From Ciborinia camelliae (lineage: Eukaryota; Ascomycota; Leotiomycetes; Helotiales; Sclerotiniaceae), in the NCBI GenBank assembly GCA_025890175.1, contig JANPYM010000010.1, positions 124,001 through 188,000 of the forward strand: a stretch of 64,000 nucleotides of DNA. Direction: 5' to 3'. The notes beneath the pieces are model-generated. The model saw only the letters and a list, made by a program, of their open reading frames with translations, ran no database searches and was not told the origin of the DNA. A program made the translations under genes and the position numbers. This document shows positions 34,910-47,013 of this stretch, one piece after another; position 1 is the first letter of the stretch; each line of letters starts with the position of its first letter.

Positions 34910-35690
34910 ATGATCATGAAAGAAACAGTTGTTCATGAAGATCTCAGAGTCAAAATCATTGAAAGCTCCATTCCGGAACCAAAAGCTCAACAAGTGGTAA
35001 TCAAAGTTGAGGCTTCAGGGACAAATGTTAAAGACTGGAAGACCATTTTGCGTCCCAAAATTTGGAAGATGATTTTTCAGGGACAGTTCGCGAAGTTGGT
35101 ACCGTGGGGTCTCTGTCCTTATCTCTTCGGCTGAGGGCGCTTTTGCTATCAAATTTGCAAGAATGTCAAATATCCATCCTATGATTGATGTTGCTGGAGC
35201 ATGTTATAGAGTATTTAACTTCACTCCTTGGATGTTGATAAATGAGACTTTCTGGTCGATTATCATGAGGGCTCCGGTAACCTTACGGTTGAAATAAAGA
35301 TTCGCGAAAGATTAATGTCTGCCCCTCATGAATCATATGGGGGTCTAAGCTTCGCGCTCGATGCGGAAGTAGTAAGTTGTGTGCGACATTACTATAAGAG
35401 GGTGGAAATTTAGCGCATGTACTACCTCTCGATAAAATGGTAGCACTCGACAAAAAGACGGCAGATTTGATTATGGTGAGAGAAACAAACGGGGCGTTCA
35501 GGGAAAAAAAATGACAAAAATGTTAGTTTGGCAGTATCATGATGAAGTTGTTTGGGATGATTTTGGAGGGATGTTGATTTACTGATCATCCCTATGAGGT
35601 TGTATCTTGTGGATTGAGAGCCGTCGATACAATCTTAAAGGACTTGCGGGCCGGAAAAGTATCCGCAAAGAAGTATGTCTTTCGAATCAT
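34910..35690 (+). pseudogene. Decayed zinc-type alcohol dehydrogenase / quinone oxidoreductase (MDR family)
   Basis: The first 45 codons are well preserved (MKETVVHEDLRVKIIESSIP ... VIKVEASGTNVKDWK) and match the GroES-like start of fungal zinc-binding oxidoreductases. Afterwards the frame breaks repeatedly. DFSGTVREVG (around 35073), MSNIHPMIDVAGA (around 35164), VDYHEGSGNLTVE (around 35257) and HPYEVVSCGLRAVDTILKDL with AGKVSAKKYVFRI (35587-35690) appear in order but in different frames, with gaps between. Stops interrupt each piece. The enzyme would have been a cytosolic NADPH-dependent reductase. Confidence 0.75.
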
Positions 35691-38103
35691 TCATATAGAT
35701 AAAACCCCAGAATCGTGTTTCAATTACCTACTAGGCTTTGTATCCCCAATGAACCGGATACAGCTGGGATAACCATAAAGTTTTCAAGCGCTTTTGGGGC
35801 TTGATCCGTGGAATCGTACCGAGTGATAATACCGAAGTTGTTGATATCCCCCCCTTGAGCGCTCAAAATAGATCTGGGGCGGTTTTATTGTTTACCTGAA
35901 CTTAAGCTCACCACCTAACAACAGAGAGCTTTCGATAGTGGCGTCGCGATCGCCAATACGCTCGCTCATCCAGGAATTGATACATCTCTTACCAACGAAA
36001 TGAAGCACCGCCTCTGGAGTAGTTAACTCCAAACTAATCAGGGAAGCTAACTGTGGTGAGCTCGTTAAAGTATGTTGTTGGTATTATGGTTTCGTCACTT
36101 TTTATCGGTTATATATTAACATTAAGACTACCGAAGAGATTATATGGGAGCCAAAATACCTATTCACATGAGCTATGGCCTATCACTAGCATATGCCTAC
36201 CACTTCGGACTGCAAAATATGTATCCCGCTCAGCCAAGATCCTTAGGCCAATGCCGATATCATTGAAAGTGAAGAGTGTTAAAACGCAAGAAGTAGACTC
36301 TTCGGCGTTAAACAGAAAAAAATACTAAGCAGTGGAGGAGACCGAACTATATACGAACGACTAGAGCAATAACCATGACCCCCTCTATTTTCATTCGCCA
36401 TTTTCTCTCAGACCCAAAAGATGGCTAGATCCCAATTGTACGGATGTGAAGTAGGCCGGTCGACCATTATCATAAGGCTTAAAAACTTGCCTTGAAAAGG
36501 AGCGAGACATTCTTTTGTGCTCTATCAAATGATACCCGCTGAGTAAAACGAATTGCAGATTTGATTTGGTACAAGAGAATCTCCTATTGGCGAGGATGCA
36601 CTATATTTATGACGTGGAATTGGTTGACAAAAGTTTGGATTGGAAAAAAGAGAGTCGTTATTCATTTAATGTGGTGAAAACCAGAGCTGTATGTTCGCAT
36701 ACTTCAAGGCGTATATTCTGAGCTGCTATCAAAATCACTCTCCGTTGGCATTGATTTCTTTGAAAATAAAATAAGACGAGAAAGGTAACATTTATCCTAA
36801 CTTTCTGGAGAATCGACATTGACATTGACATCCAAACTCATAAAATTTACTATATATTTCTTATCTTTTATCAAGTGCACCTAGATCATACGCATTTCAA
36901 TGGACAAGATCAAAACAATCCTTCCTTCTACATATATATACCTTGAATGCTCTTTGTCCTTAGCTTTTCTTCTTTCCCACATCAACCTGAACTTTACAGA
37001 AACCAGAAACACCAAATTTTGACTCTGCAAATCCTGAACCGAAAATCTCACAGCAAAACGAGAATTTCACAAGCGAATTAACCAAAACACCGCAATCATG
37101 AATTTCATGGAAGTCTTTCTTCGCCTCGGGCTCGCAAGCCACGAGAAGAGACATCTTCACCTACAGCTACGAACGCTCCATTCTGGATACTTCTCGCCCC
37201 TTCGAGCTAAGACTCGATTGCGGAACCGCCACATCATCAGTAAATAAATGCACAGCAACAATCCCAACTCTCATCCTCATGTGATTTCATCCAAACCTTC
37301 TTGAGACCCGACGGAACGCATCTCCCCGATGAACACCGCATGGAGCTCGAATATCAGGGATCGATTTGTGATGGACACTTGATCGAACCGAACTATCTTC
37401 AACCTTCCAGCTTCTCACACTCGCATGCCCCGAATTTGGAGAAACGAATGCCGATATTGATGGGTTGTGTCTACGATTTGCCGATATGGATGATATCTGC
37501 CTTCCATTCTGAGGAGCGTAGTTTTGAGGGTACGTCCATGACAATAATGCATTCGGCTGAATATATTTATATTATATTGGATTGCTTCTAAATGCTTATT
37601 GAGACATACAAATCCTCTATAAGGTATTGATCTTCTCGAAGAGGATCCCCACGATCATATAAGCCCCTTAAAGCACTTAGCTCCTAGAATTCATGAATCA
37701 ATATCAAACAGTTTGTAGATAAAAAGACGTCTATATCACCACCAAGGTGATACCCAACAGTATGTTTATTTATTTCCTTTTCTGCAATGATCGATCCATA
37801 CAAAAACCCCTAAAATACTATTTAACACACGGAGACCCCCAATATAATTAAATTTTCTTCTAACAATATCTAAATCCAATCATTTCAGAAGACTACAATG
37901 AACAATATAAATGTGATATCATACTAAGAATCTACTAAGCAATCCAGTCAAAGACGCAGCTTCAATTAAAATACAAGTGTACTACGCATCACTTAAGTGC
38001 GAAAATAGGAGATAATTCACCGGACCTCTCGCCTCGCTTATGAACAGTAATGAACACTACTCTTTCAATTTGATATATAATTTTCAAAACTTCTCCAACA
38101 GTC
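35691..38103. other. Spacer with possible further gene remnants
   Basis: A short stretch near 35935-36015 reads VAIANTLAHPGIDTSLTNE, reminiscent of an SDR C-terminal segment, but it is too short to name. The frame at 36053-36328 has no recognised domain. The remainder is AT-rich and silent. Confidence 0.4.
36960..37160 (-). CDS. Possible small hypothetical protein
   Basis: A 66-codon frame with six cysteines (for example FCCEIFGSGF) and a usable ATG context. No domain recognised, and no splice-linked upstream exon could be identified. Chance is quite possible. Confidence 0.22.
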   Translation of the reverse strand: MKMSLLVACEPEAKKDFHEIHDCGVLVNSLVKFSFCCEIFGSGFAESKFGVSGFCKVQVDVGKKKS

Positions 38104-38222
38104 ACATACGACCATAGACTGAAGAGAATTGGGCATCCCGTCCGCTCTGCCATACACAAGCTTCAGATCGGTAGATTAGTAGTTGGGTGGGTGACCACCA
38201 GCGAATCCCTACTGTTGTATGT
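38104..38222 (+). rRNA. 5S ribosomal RNA, copy 3
   Basis: 119 nt, identical to copy 1. A T-rich Pol III terminator (TTTCTTTTT) follows at 38229-38237. Its orientation matches copy 2, opposite to copy 1. Confidence 0.96.
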
Positions 38223-38604
38223 ACATCATTTCTTTTTGCTATTTTGGTAAACATAAATCACTACTGCGAATCTTTTTGCCACTTAGCTGCTATCTGGGAG
38301 AGGGTTTTTTCTTACCTATCATCCATCAATCATCAGTCAAACAAAGGCTTTATTGGTTTTGTCTGGTCTTTGATGCAGAAAAATCGATGGGGATGGACAA
38401 AGCAAAATTCTATGCTTTAACAATCTAGAAGATTATCGATATGAAGAGGAGGAATCTTGCTTATAATGACGCAGCCAGGAAATAACTCTTCCTCATCCCC
38501 TTATATTTTGTGCAACTCTTCAACCAATACCGCTCGTTTAACCTAGCTATGTAGCCGCCCTTTCCACTTCTCTTCCAACCATATTACAAACACACAACAG
38601 CAAT
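38223..38604. other. Spacer between 5S copy 3 and the small Cys-motif gene
   Basis: Contains the 5S terminator at its left end and, presumably, the promoter of the following small gene. Nothing else is seen. Confidence 0.4.
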
Positions 38605-38838
38605 ATGACCAAACTCATCAAGCAAAATCCAGCAACCGCACCACCCCAAACCGAGGTGATCCCACGTGTTATCTCCATCTATACCTGCGGGTGTAGAATC
38701 GAGGACGAGCGGCCTAAACTCATGAAACTCAAGACCACCTTGAGCGAAATGGTGAAAGTAGAAAACCCAGAACCAGCCATCAGACGGCGGATCGGGACCA
38801 GGTGCGAAAAGTGTGCTGCACTCGGTTGGTTATCTTGA
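38605..38838 (+). CDS. Small hypothetical protein with a CxC ... CxxC motif
   Basis: 77 residues, starting MTKLIKQNPATAPPQTEV. It has a TCGCRIEDE motif in the middle and TRCEKCAAL near the end, so four cysteines could form a zinc site. The frame uses a good ATG context after a pyrimidine-rich leader and runs to a stop at 38838. I recall similar short proteins being common in fungal genomes but know no function. It stands alone downstream of the third 5S gene. The coding call is moderate. Confidence 0.5.
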   Translation: MTKLIKQNPATAPPQTEVIPRVISIYTCGCRIEDERPKLMKLKTTLSEMVKVENPEPAIRRRIGTRCEKCAALGWLS

Positions 38839-40751
38839 ACGGACCTTGGTATTTTGAAAGGCATGATGGGAGAAGTGTTAATTATTGCAACTATTTAACA
38901 CTAACCGTATTCCTAGAGCCCTGATCTATGTATCAAATTTATAGCACCCCTGTACCAGACCAATCTACAACGCAATTCTGGGCTTGACGCATAACCGGTT
39001 TTGTGCCAATGGTCAGATAAGAGGCCACTGGGCCATCACCTGAATGGAATACTGGCAGAGAGGGCTACCGACGATTATTAAAATGACTTCGAGCAGCAAG
39101 GCTTTTGAAAGAAAAGGATGTGGACGTTACACGGAGAAAGACAAAAAAATGATAACAAACAATAGTAATAGTAATAACAATATCAAAAGATTTAAATTAA
39201 AAAATGTAAGAACTATATGCAAAACTTGTGACAAAATGAAATATGTGATTTTAAGAATAGACCAAACGCATGAAGAATATCAGACAGTAGTGAGCATTGC
39301 CACAGAAGAGCTACCATGCAGCCTCATCAGAAACAGACATATTGTGCTTTCAAGAGGATGAAATAAAACAAGTGATACTGCGTGCAGAGACAAACCGTCA
39401 GCCTCACGGCATAAGTCTTGGTGTAGTTCTCGAAAGTTCAGCGTAGAAAAGAAACCCCGATATGCTTGAAACAAACCCACCAATAAAGATATTCCACCTT
39501 GTATCTACAACTTCCTGCACTAATGACAATTCAGATATCATAGCACTTCGTTTTTCTCAGCACCGGATATCCAGTCGCTAAGAAATGAAAGAATCCAAAG
39601 GATTTCCTCCTCCAGGTAGGGTCTTCCCATCCACGCTCTTCCAGATTATTTGAGGGCTCCCCGGGACGATCTCACAACGGATCAAACATCCAACCCACCC
39701 GCATCACAGGAACACCATCCGCGCGCCCTGAAACGCATTTACGCTCAAAATAGACGCCGCATCGGCTATGGCATTTAAATACTTTTCCCAATTTCGAGCA
39801 TCATCTCAATACTTCCCACCTGGTCTAATCTCGGCCGTTTTACACCCATATGCGCCCAGCACAACCCACCATCCTTTCCCGACAGACTATCACTTTAGTC
39901 CTTCTTCCTTGCGCCATGTTATCTCTTATTATACCACTCACCATACAACACTTCGTATAAATCCTTCCAGCGATTCGGCTGCAGAATACTTAAGCCTTGT
40001 TGGTTGTGCATGGCCGATAGCGAAGTGTCGGCACCAACATACATGAGCATACCTAACTAGAGTTGCATCTACCAGCCCTACCACACTTGTGAATATATCA
40101 TGCGCATCCATGATAAATGCTATCTTACCCGGAGATACAAAGAAAATACGAACGGAAGGATAGCAAATAAAATAAGATGGAAAATTAATCAGGGGATAGG
40201 AGATATATATTTCATTATTTTTTCTTCACATAACCAAGCCATGGAGACCATGCTTTGGAAACACAATACCAGCAGCCATCAACAAAGCCCAGGGTTCGGC
40301 ACATCCAGATGGCCATTGCCCGGCGGCTTGACTTCTAGTTATGGGAGAGAAGGATGGATAGGGCTCGGGATGACATGTATGGTATGTGTGCTTACATGCC
40401 TTGGTAAACTTTTTGGTTTCATGGAAATCAGCAAAAATCCTGAGATGAACTCTTGGTTTGGCTCGACACGGAATGAGTTATATCCAGTAGCCGGCCACGC
40501 CACAGAGAAGCCGAGATGCTCTGAAGAACAAGGCTTTGGGTCAGGACTGAAATTTAGATGTTAAATGTTGATATTTATGCACGCTAAATCACATATACTG
40601 CCATACCACAATTCCATTCCACCCCCCTACTTCGACTACAATGTTCCTGTTTTTTCTTTTCGGGTTTGAATTACGCCATACAATTTTCATCACCAATCAT
40701 TTGATTCGTGAATTTACCAGTAGGGTGGTCTCAACCCTGCAAAGTTCGACG
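38839..40751. other. Spacer, no convincing gene
   Basis: Frames at 39044-39361 and 40100-40564 lack motifs and have poor coding character. The last few hundred bases are the 3' flank of sec24. Confidence 0.45.
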
Positions 40752-43700
40752 TTATGGAATTATCCCCGCTATCATCTTTTTTTCTTTGGCCTGTTAACTA
40801 TTTCCACAAGCAATGTTAGGATCAATCATATTCAGTCTCGACGGGGAAAGAGATAGCTTACCTCCAGTTGCACGTGCCGATGCAGGTGAACTAGCCAATC
40901 TACATAGCTCTGAGCTTCATTGTTCCTATCCTCGACCAATAGTCTAGCAAATTCGTATTCTGCGCCGTCGAGACCTTGTCTCGCAAGTTGAATCGTCAGA
41001 GCTTTGGCTCCACGCATAGTCTTCAAATATTCCAGTATATTCCGTACTTGAGCGCTGAGATGCGTTTGAAGTACGGGTAAGGATGAGAGATATGGATCCA
41101 GTGCCTTGAGATTATCTTTGTCTTCACCGAATAGATCGATGATAAGGTTAGGTGAAGTTTGACCGTGCATCCAGAGGTAGCAATTCTGTCCATTGTCCAC
41201 GAGATATACACCACCTTCTTCGACTCTAGCAAAAGATGCTCGTACTGAGGGTGGCATCCTAAGATGACCATCTTCGTTTGCAAATCCATCTTCAGGGGCG
41301 AGATTATGAATTGGTATCATGCGAGGATAGAGGTACAAAGAAAGTTCAAGGGCGCCCATGCTTTTGATCATGCGCGCGTCATGAACTCGGCGATCGGAAG
41401 GTTCTTGTCCTCCCTTGAAAGCTCGGGATTTGACAAGTCCTAGGATGTACATACTGAATTCTTTGAGGTGCTCTGGTAGAACTAATTGGCCTGGAGGATG
41501 AGATCCGGAAAAGTTTTTACGATATCCAGCCAAAATATCGACGTTCTTTTCCGACAAGGCGCCTCGGATTTCCTTCAAGGAGTGTGCCAACATTTTTGAT
41601 GCAGCCTCTTTGGCAATCAATGCGCAAATAGCGTCTTGATCCACAAAGTTCATACACTCCTTAGGTTGGTCGCTAACACTAGCAATGACGTTTGAGCATC
41701 TCACCCTTCGTTCACCACTAGCTGTAGTGTATAGTAGGGCACTTTGGAAGTGAGCATCCAACTTGGAATCCAGTTTCCCATCATAGCTGAATAAGACTCC
41801 CATAGCTTTATCCGAATCGATGACACCGAATTCAATATCAGCCCCGAAGGTGTGTTGGATAAAATTGCCATGATATGAAGATATTTGCAGACCATTTGAA
41901 CATCGGACCTTCATCAGCGCTTGATATCCAGTCTCTCGTGTAACGGAGCGCACAACCTCATGTGACAATTTCTCGTTATCTCGCGGGGAGACGAAGTTGG
42001 GGTAGTAAAATGTCTCACCTCCGGTAGCAGCAGCGACATGGCCTGTAAAAGTTAGTCATTGAAAAATTGCCATGAAAATCTGCATTAAATTTACCTATTG
42101 TTGCGATATCGAGATATCCGCCGCCAGGAGCAGCAAGGAACAAGTCAATACCAACTCCAGTGGCAACCATCTTGTCCGCCGCTTTCCTCCAGCCGGGATG
42201 TTCAGTAGTGAATAACTTTTTATCTTGCTCTCCACCATGCTGTTTTCCATCATCACGGAGGAATAACCTTCCAGGTCCCCAGGTTGGAAGGGCCGATAGT
42301 GAGCACACAATCTTTCCTCCAGTCTTCTCAAGAGCTGCCATAGCTGCATTGATGGTTGGAAGTAATGCTGGCTCGGGGTTTTTGATCTGAGAAAATAGTT
42401 GTGGAAGTTGACTCAGTAACGAAGTAATATTGGACTTTGCTTCATACGGATCCACAAACAGTCCGTCACTAAGGGGTACAAATGGATCCTCAATATCCGG
42501 CATAATCAGCATTTGAGCCTGATCCAATGCAGGATTCATGTTGTAGAAATGGATATCTTTATCGAAAGTCACGAATCCAACCTTAGATCCTTTGGGGATT
42601 CTGCGTTTCGAAGATCCATCCTCTTCGGTCGAGTCATCGCCTCCGTACAAAGCTGCCAGGATACCCTCACAAAATGCTTCCAAGAACCCTTTATTCAGCG
42701 CTTCTTGGCCAACATCGATCAAGAAGATCCATCTCAAACCAACAGGCTCTTGCGACCAGTATTCTTTTGGAACCAAAAATTCGACAGTCCCTCGCATTAA
42801 CTCAGGCCTCTGCTCCCTATCAACTCTAGCCCCTTGTGGTGTAGTCGCACAGAAGTACTCTAGGGGTACGTCATTCGCATAGTTGCACATATTGCATACA
42901 AACTTATTGCCTCCGGATCTGAACACCATAAATGGATTGATATAAGCACGGCATCTGTGACATCTGGGAGGACCTGTTTCTCCAAAGTCCAAAACTGGTA
43001 TCTCGAGCTCACCTGGCTGCAATGGGGCCAAGGGTTGCAAAAGAAGGCCAAGCGGCAGCCCAGTCGAATGTAACGCATCTGCCGTGGATGGGATATTGTT
43101 CATCGTTAAACGTGCAAATTTTGGTGAAGAGTTTCCTTGATCATAGGCAACGAACGGCACTGTAGCTGTTGGAGGAAGGTGGTGCTCAAAGGTCGGGTAT
43201 ACATTTTTGAGGTAATATTGGGCTATCGCATCTCTCGATCGAGGTACACTAGGAATTTGATCCGGGTCTACTCGGCCTTGCGCCGAAGTCTGAACATTGG
43301 CAGAGAAGCCACCGTCGGGTCCATTTCTCGCAGCAAATTCAGCAGACGTCGCAGGGTTCGCGGGGTTAAAGGGCGCATTCACAGGGGCAGGAAACTGTGA
43401 CATTTGAGGTGTGATGGGGGAATTTAGGAACTGGCCACCTGGCGAGGGCACTAATGAAGGGTCGGCATTGAGATAAGCTGAAGGAGTGATGCCGCCCTGT
43501 GGCATTCCGTTGAATGCTTGTGAAGATCCTTGGGCTTCAACGACATGATATGCGTGCCTATCCTTCTTCTTTTTCCTTGCCATTGGTTGTTGATTTGATA
43601 TCTGTAAATTCTCCATGCCAAGATTATTGGGGTCAGCGGGATGCATCGTAGGGTTTCCGGGGCCTTGGTAGGCAGGTTGTCCGCCGTAAGGTGGCTGCTG

Positions 43701-43798
43701 CTGCTATATAATATTGTCAGTTCATGTACAAACTATGAAATGGTTCCCAAAAGGCTTGTGAATAGAACAGATTGCCTTACGAAGGGAGGTTGCGCCAT
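40752..43798 (-). CDS. sec24: COPII coat cargo-selection subunit Sec24
   Basis: Sec24 pairs with Sec23 on ER exit sites and picks cargo for COPII vesicles. Four exons, complement(join(40752..40790,40862..42042,42095..43703,43781..43798)), give about 948 residues. The first exon encodes only MAQPPF; the N-terminal 150 residues are Pro/Gln/Asn-rich as usual. The zinc finger is CHRC (Cys254, Cys257) and CNMC (Cys276, Cys279), 18 residues apart. The trunk, beta-barrel, helical (LSLYLYPRMIPIHN) and gelsolin-like (VYLVDNGQNCYLWMH) regions follow in order. The junction at 42043-42094 (GTAAAT to TACAG) joins LDIATIG to HVAAATGG. The last exon is uncertain: splicing at 40861/40791 ends AKEKKMIAGIIP, whereas reading through ends VSYLFPRRD at 40832. 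The gene is divergent from cft2. Confidence 0.94.
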
Positions 43799-44208
43799 GT
43801 TGTCTGTCAAATATTCGGGCAGCAGTGAGATATTATAAGATTATATGGATGCGCAATGGTAGAAAGTCTGTGACGACATGAAAGATTAACAGGAATAACT
43901 GGCGAAATGAATTGAAATATAAGCCAAGGTATCAAGTAAATGGGAATGAGGATATAAATTCCGTCCCACTACCATACCTCCTTAAGGCTACCTTGCCTCA
44001 TGTACCCAGTAATTCCTGACCAGGCCCAAACCTTATTTATTTTTAGCGTGTTATTGTATTATTGGCGGCGTTCAATCGCGGCTACAGCCTTTCAAAGATA
44101 GCTGAAGCCTTGTTAATTATTATTATTATTATTATTGTATCATTGTCAACGTCAAGGCTCAATCAAATACATCAGTTCCCTCTGTAATCATCACAGAATG
44201 CGATAACG
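43799..44208. promoter_or_regulatory. Divergent promoter region, sec24 / cft2
   Basis: About 410 bases between two divergent housekeeping starts. It includes a TTA-rich microsatellite (about 44113-44136). No TATA box stands out. Confidence 0.5.
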
Positions 44209-47013
44209 ATGTTTACATTTTGTTCCTTACAGGGAGCGCAATCCGAATCATCGGCGTCGCAATCTCTACTTGAGCTTGATGGAGGAGTGAAAGTGCTGAT
44301 TGATGTGGGATGGGATGAAACTTTCGATGTGGAAAAGCTAAAGGAGCTGGAGAAACAAGTCCCAACACTCTCACTTATTCTCCTCACGCACGCGACCGTT
44401 TCCCATATCGCAGCTTATGCACATTGCTGCAAACATTTCCCCCTCTTCACTCGAATACCTGTCTATGCGACACATCCTGTCATCGCGCTTGGAAGGACTC
44501 TCTTGCAAGACTTATATTTCTCAACACCGTTAGCATCAACCGTCATACCTGCGACATCTTCATTCCTCCTTCAACCGCCGACGAAAGAGGAAATTAACTA
44601 CTATTTCTCGCTCGTTCGTCCTCTAAAATATTCGCAGCCACATCAACCTCTTAATGGAGTAACGATTACGGCCTATAATGCGGGACATAGTTTAGGAGGC
44701 ACAATATGGCACATTCAACACGGACTCGAGTCTATAGTGTATGCAGTGGACTGGAATCAAGCTCGTGAGAATGTTTTGGCCGGTGCGGCATGGCTGGGTG
44801 GAGCGGGAGCGGGAGGAGCTGAGGTCATCGAACAATTGCGAAAACCGACCGCATTAATATGTAGTAGTAAAGGAGGAGAACGAGTCGCTTTGCCCGGAGG
44901 GAGAGCTAAGAGAGATGAACTCCTACTCGATATGATCAAATCATCGATTAGCAGGGGTGGCATTGTCCTTATACCGACAGATTCTGGAGCGCGAATGATG
45001 GAACTTGCATATCTCCTAGAGCATGCTTGGAGAGTTGAAAATCAGAAAGAAGAAAGCACATTCAAGTCCGCGCGACCTTACCTGGCAGTCAGTACAAGCG
45101 AAATGACGATGAGATATACGAGAAGTATGTTTGAGTGGATGGACGAAGCTATTATTCGGGAGTTTGAAGCACAGCCTGGTCATGACGAACAACAAACTGG
45201 CCAACAAAGGAGAAACTTACATGAATCAAAGCCAAATGCCGGCCCATTTGAATTCAAACACCTTCGATTGCTGGGGCGAAGGGGTCAAATCGATCGAATT
45301 TTGAACGAGACGGACAACTTAGGAAGATCAGTAGGGAAGGTCATACTTGCTAGTGACACTTCCATAGAATGGGGATTCTCGAAAGACGTACTACGAAAAA
45401 TTGCGGACGATGACAAAAATCTTCTAATTTTGACAGAAAAATTGAACCAAATCGACGCAGCTCCAGGATTAGGGAGGACTTTGTGGTCATGGTGGGAGGA
45501 ACGACGCGATGGAGTCGCCTCGGAACCAGGCTCAAGTGGAGGAAGCATAGAACAAGTCTACGGGGGTGGAAGAGATCTTGAAATCAGAGAACCTAAACGT
45601 ATTCCATTGGAGGGTAATGATCTGACTGTTTACCAGCAGTGGTTGGCGACACAACGTCAGTTGCAGAACACTCTTCAGTCGGGTGGTGCTACAGCTCTTG
45701 AGGCCTCTGCTGATCTTGTTGATGATGCTTCATCGGATTCATCATCGGATTCCGATGATTCTGAGACTGACCAGCAAGGAAAAGCTCTTAACATATCCGC
45801 GACTATCGGTCAAGCAAATCGGAAAAAGATTGGTTTGAGTGATGCAGATCTTGGCATCAACATTCTTCTTCGAAAGAAAGGTGTTCACGATTTTGATGTA
45901 AGAGGAAAGAAGGGCCGTGATAAGATGTTTCCTATGACGATCAGGAGGAAGCGAAATGATGATTTTGGAGAACTTATTAGGCCTGGAGAATTTTTGCGGG
46001 CAGAAGAACGGGACGAGGTTGATGGACAAGAGCCACAACGACCTGGAAAGTATGATACAAAAGATACCCTCGGCAAAAAACGAAAGTGGGATGATGTTGC
46101 AGCTTCCGGTAAACGTAGGACGTCGAATGAAAGCAAGCGACAGCAGATCGGCACTACTGAGGATAGCTCCGTAGCAGATATCTTAGAAGAAGACGATCTA
46201 ATGGATAACTTAGAAGAAGTGATTCCAGGACCATCTCGACTGTCTATCTCAACTGAGACGCTTAAAGTCAATCTTCGAATCGCATTTGTCGACTTCGCCG
46301 GGCTTCACGACAAACGCAGTCTTCAGATGTTGATACCTCTAATTCAACCTCGGAAGTTGATATTGGTTGGTGGTATGAAAGAGGAGACGTTAGCACTCGC
46401 CAGCGATTGCAGAAAGCTTCTTGGTAGCACCAAAGAGAAACTCGTCGATGTATACACTCCAGAAATCGGCGTTATTATTGACGCAAGTGTAGATACCAAT
46501 GCATGGGTTGTAAAGCTCACTGATTCAATGGTAAAACAATTACGCTGGCAGAACGTTAAGGGATTGGGAGTCGTCACTCTTACTGGCCGACTAGAAACTA
46601 CACATATTGATACCGATCTACACGACTCAGAAGGGTCCAATAAAAAGCAGAAGATGTCGACGGGAAAGTCGGAGGAAACTCCGACGCAGGCAGCTCTCGA
46701 TTCAGCGGAAGCTCTTGTTGAAATGCCAACTTTAGATGTCTTGCCTTCGAACATGGCATCGGCAACAAGATCCGTTGCCCAACCTTTGCATGTTGGTGAT
46801 CTAAGGCTAACAGATCTTCGAAAAATCATGCAGTCTTCTGGCCTCACTGCAGAGCTTAGGGGAGAGGGTACTTTACTGATAGATGGGTCTGTCATTGTAC
46901 GCAAGACTGGCACAGGGAGAATTGAGGTAGAAAGCGTTGGCGTCATGACGAGCTCCTTCTACGCTGTCAAGGGAAAGATTTACGAAGGCCTTGCTGTAGT
47001 AGCAGGCGGGTAA
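44209..47013 (+). CDS. cft2: mRNA 3'-end processing subunit Cft2 (CPSF-100 family)
   Basis: Intronless, 934 residues. It belongs to the metallo-beta-lactamase / beta-CASP family of the cleavage and polyadenylation factor. The start MFTFCSLQGAQSESSASQSL and LIDVGWDETFD are characteristic. Where the nuclease CPSF-73/Ysh1 has HxHxDH, this protein has HATVSH (His61-His66), so metal ligands are missing and it should be a non-catalytic partner, as in other CPSF-100 proteins. YNAGHSLGGTIWH and VYAVDWNQARE follow; the beta-CASP part includes RGGIVLIPTDSGARMMELAY. A long acidic, Ser/Asp-rich insertion (about residues 510-540, SSDSSSDSDDSE) and a basic segment with KKRKWD separate it from the C-terminal domain ending in SFYAVKGKIYEGLAVV. 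Its partner would be Ysh1 in the nucleus. Confidence 0.95.
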   Translation: MFTFCSLQGAQSESSASQSLLELDGGVKVLIDVGWDETFDVEKLKELEKQVPTLSLILLTHATVSHIAAYAHCCKHFPLFTRIPVYATHPVIALGRTLLQDLYFSTPLASTVIPATSSFLLQPPTKEEINYYFSLVRPLKYSQPHQPLNGVTITAYNAGHSLGGTIWHIQHGLESIVYAVDWNQARENVLAGAAWLGGAGAGGAEVIEQLRKPTALICSSKGGERVALPGGRAKRDELLLDMIKSSISRGGIVLIPTDSGARMMELAYLLEHAWRVENQKEESTFKSARPYLAVSTSEMTMRYTRSMFEWMDEAIIREFEAQPGHDEQQTGQQRRNLHESKPNAGPFEFKHLRLLGRRGQIDRILNETDNLGRSVGKVILASDTSIEWGFSKDVLRKIADDDKNLLILTEKLNQIDAAPGLGRTLWSWWEERRDGVASEPGSSGGSIEQVYGGGRDLEIREPKRIPLEGNDLTVYQQWLATQRQLQNTLQSGGATALEASADLVDDASSDSSSDSDDSETDQQGKALNISATIGQANRKKIGLSDADLGINILLRKKGVHDFDVRGKKGRDKMFPMTIRRKRNDDFGELIRPGEFLRAEERDEVDGQEPQRPGKYDTKDTLGKKRKWDDVAASGKRRTSNESKRQQIGTTEDSSVADILEEDDLMDNLEEVIPGPSRLSISTETLKVNLRIAFVDFAGLHDKRSLQMLIPLIQPRKLILVGGMKEETLALASDCRKLLGSTKEKLVDVYTPEIGVIIDASVDTNAWVVKLTDSMVKQLRWQNVKGLGVVTLTGRLETTHIDTDLHDSEGSNKKQKMSTGKSEETPTQAALDSAEALVEMPTLDVLPSNMASATRSVAQPLHVGDLRLTDLRKIMQSSGLTAELRGEGTLLIDGSVIVRKTGTGRIEVESVGVMTSSFYAVKGKIYEGLAVVAGG

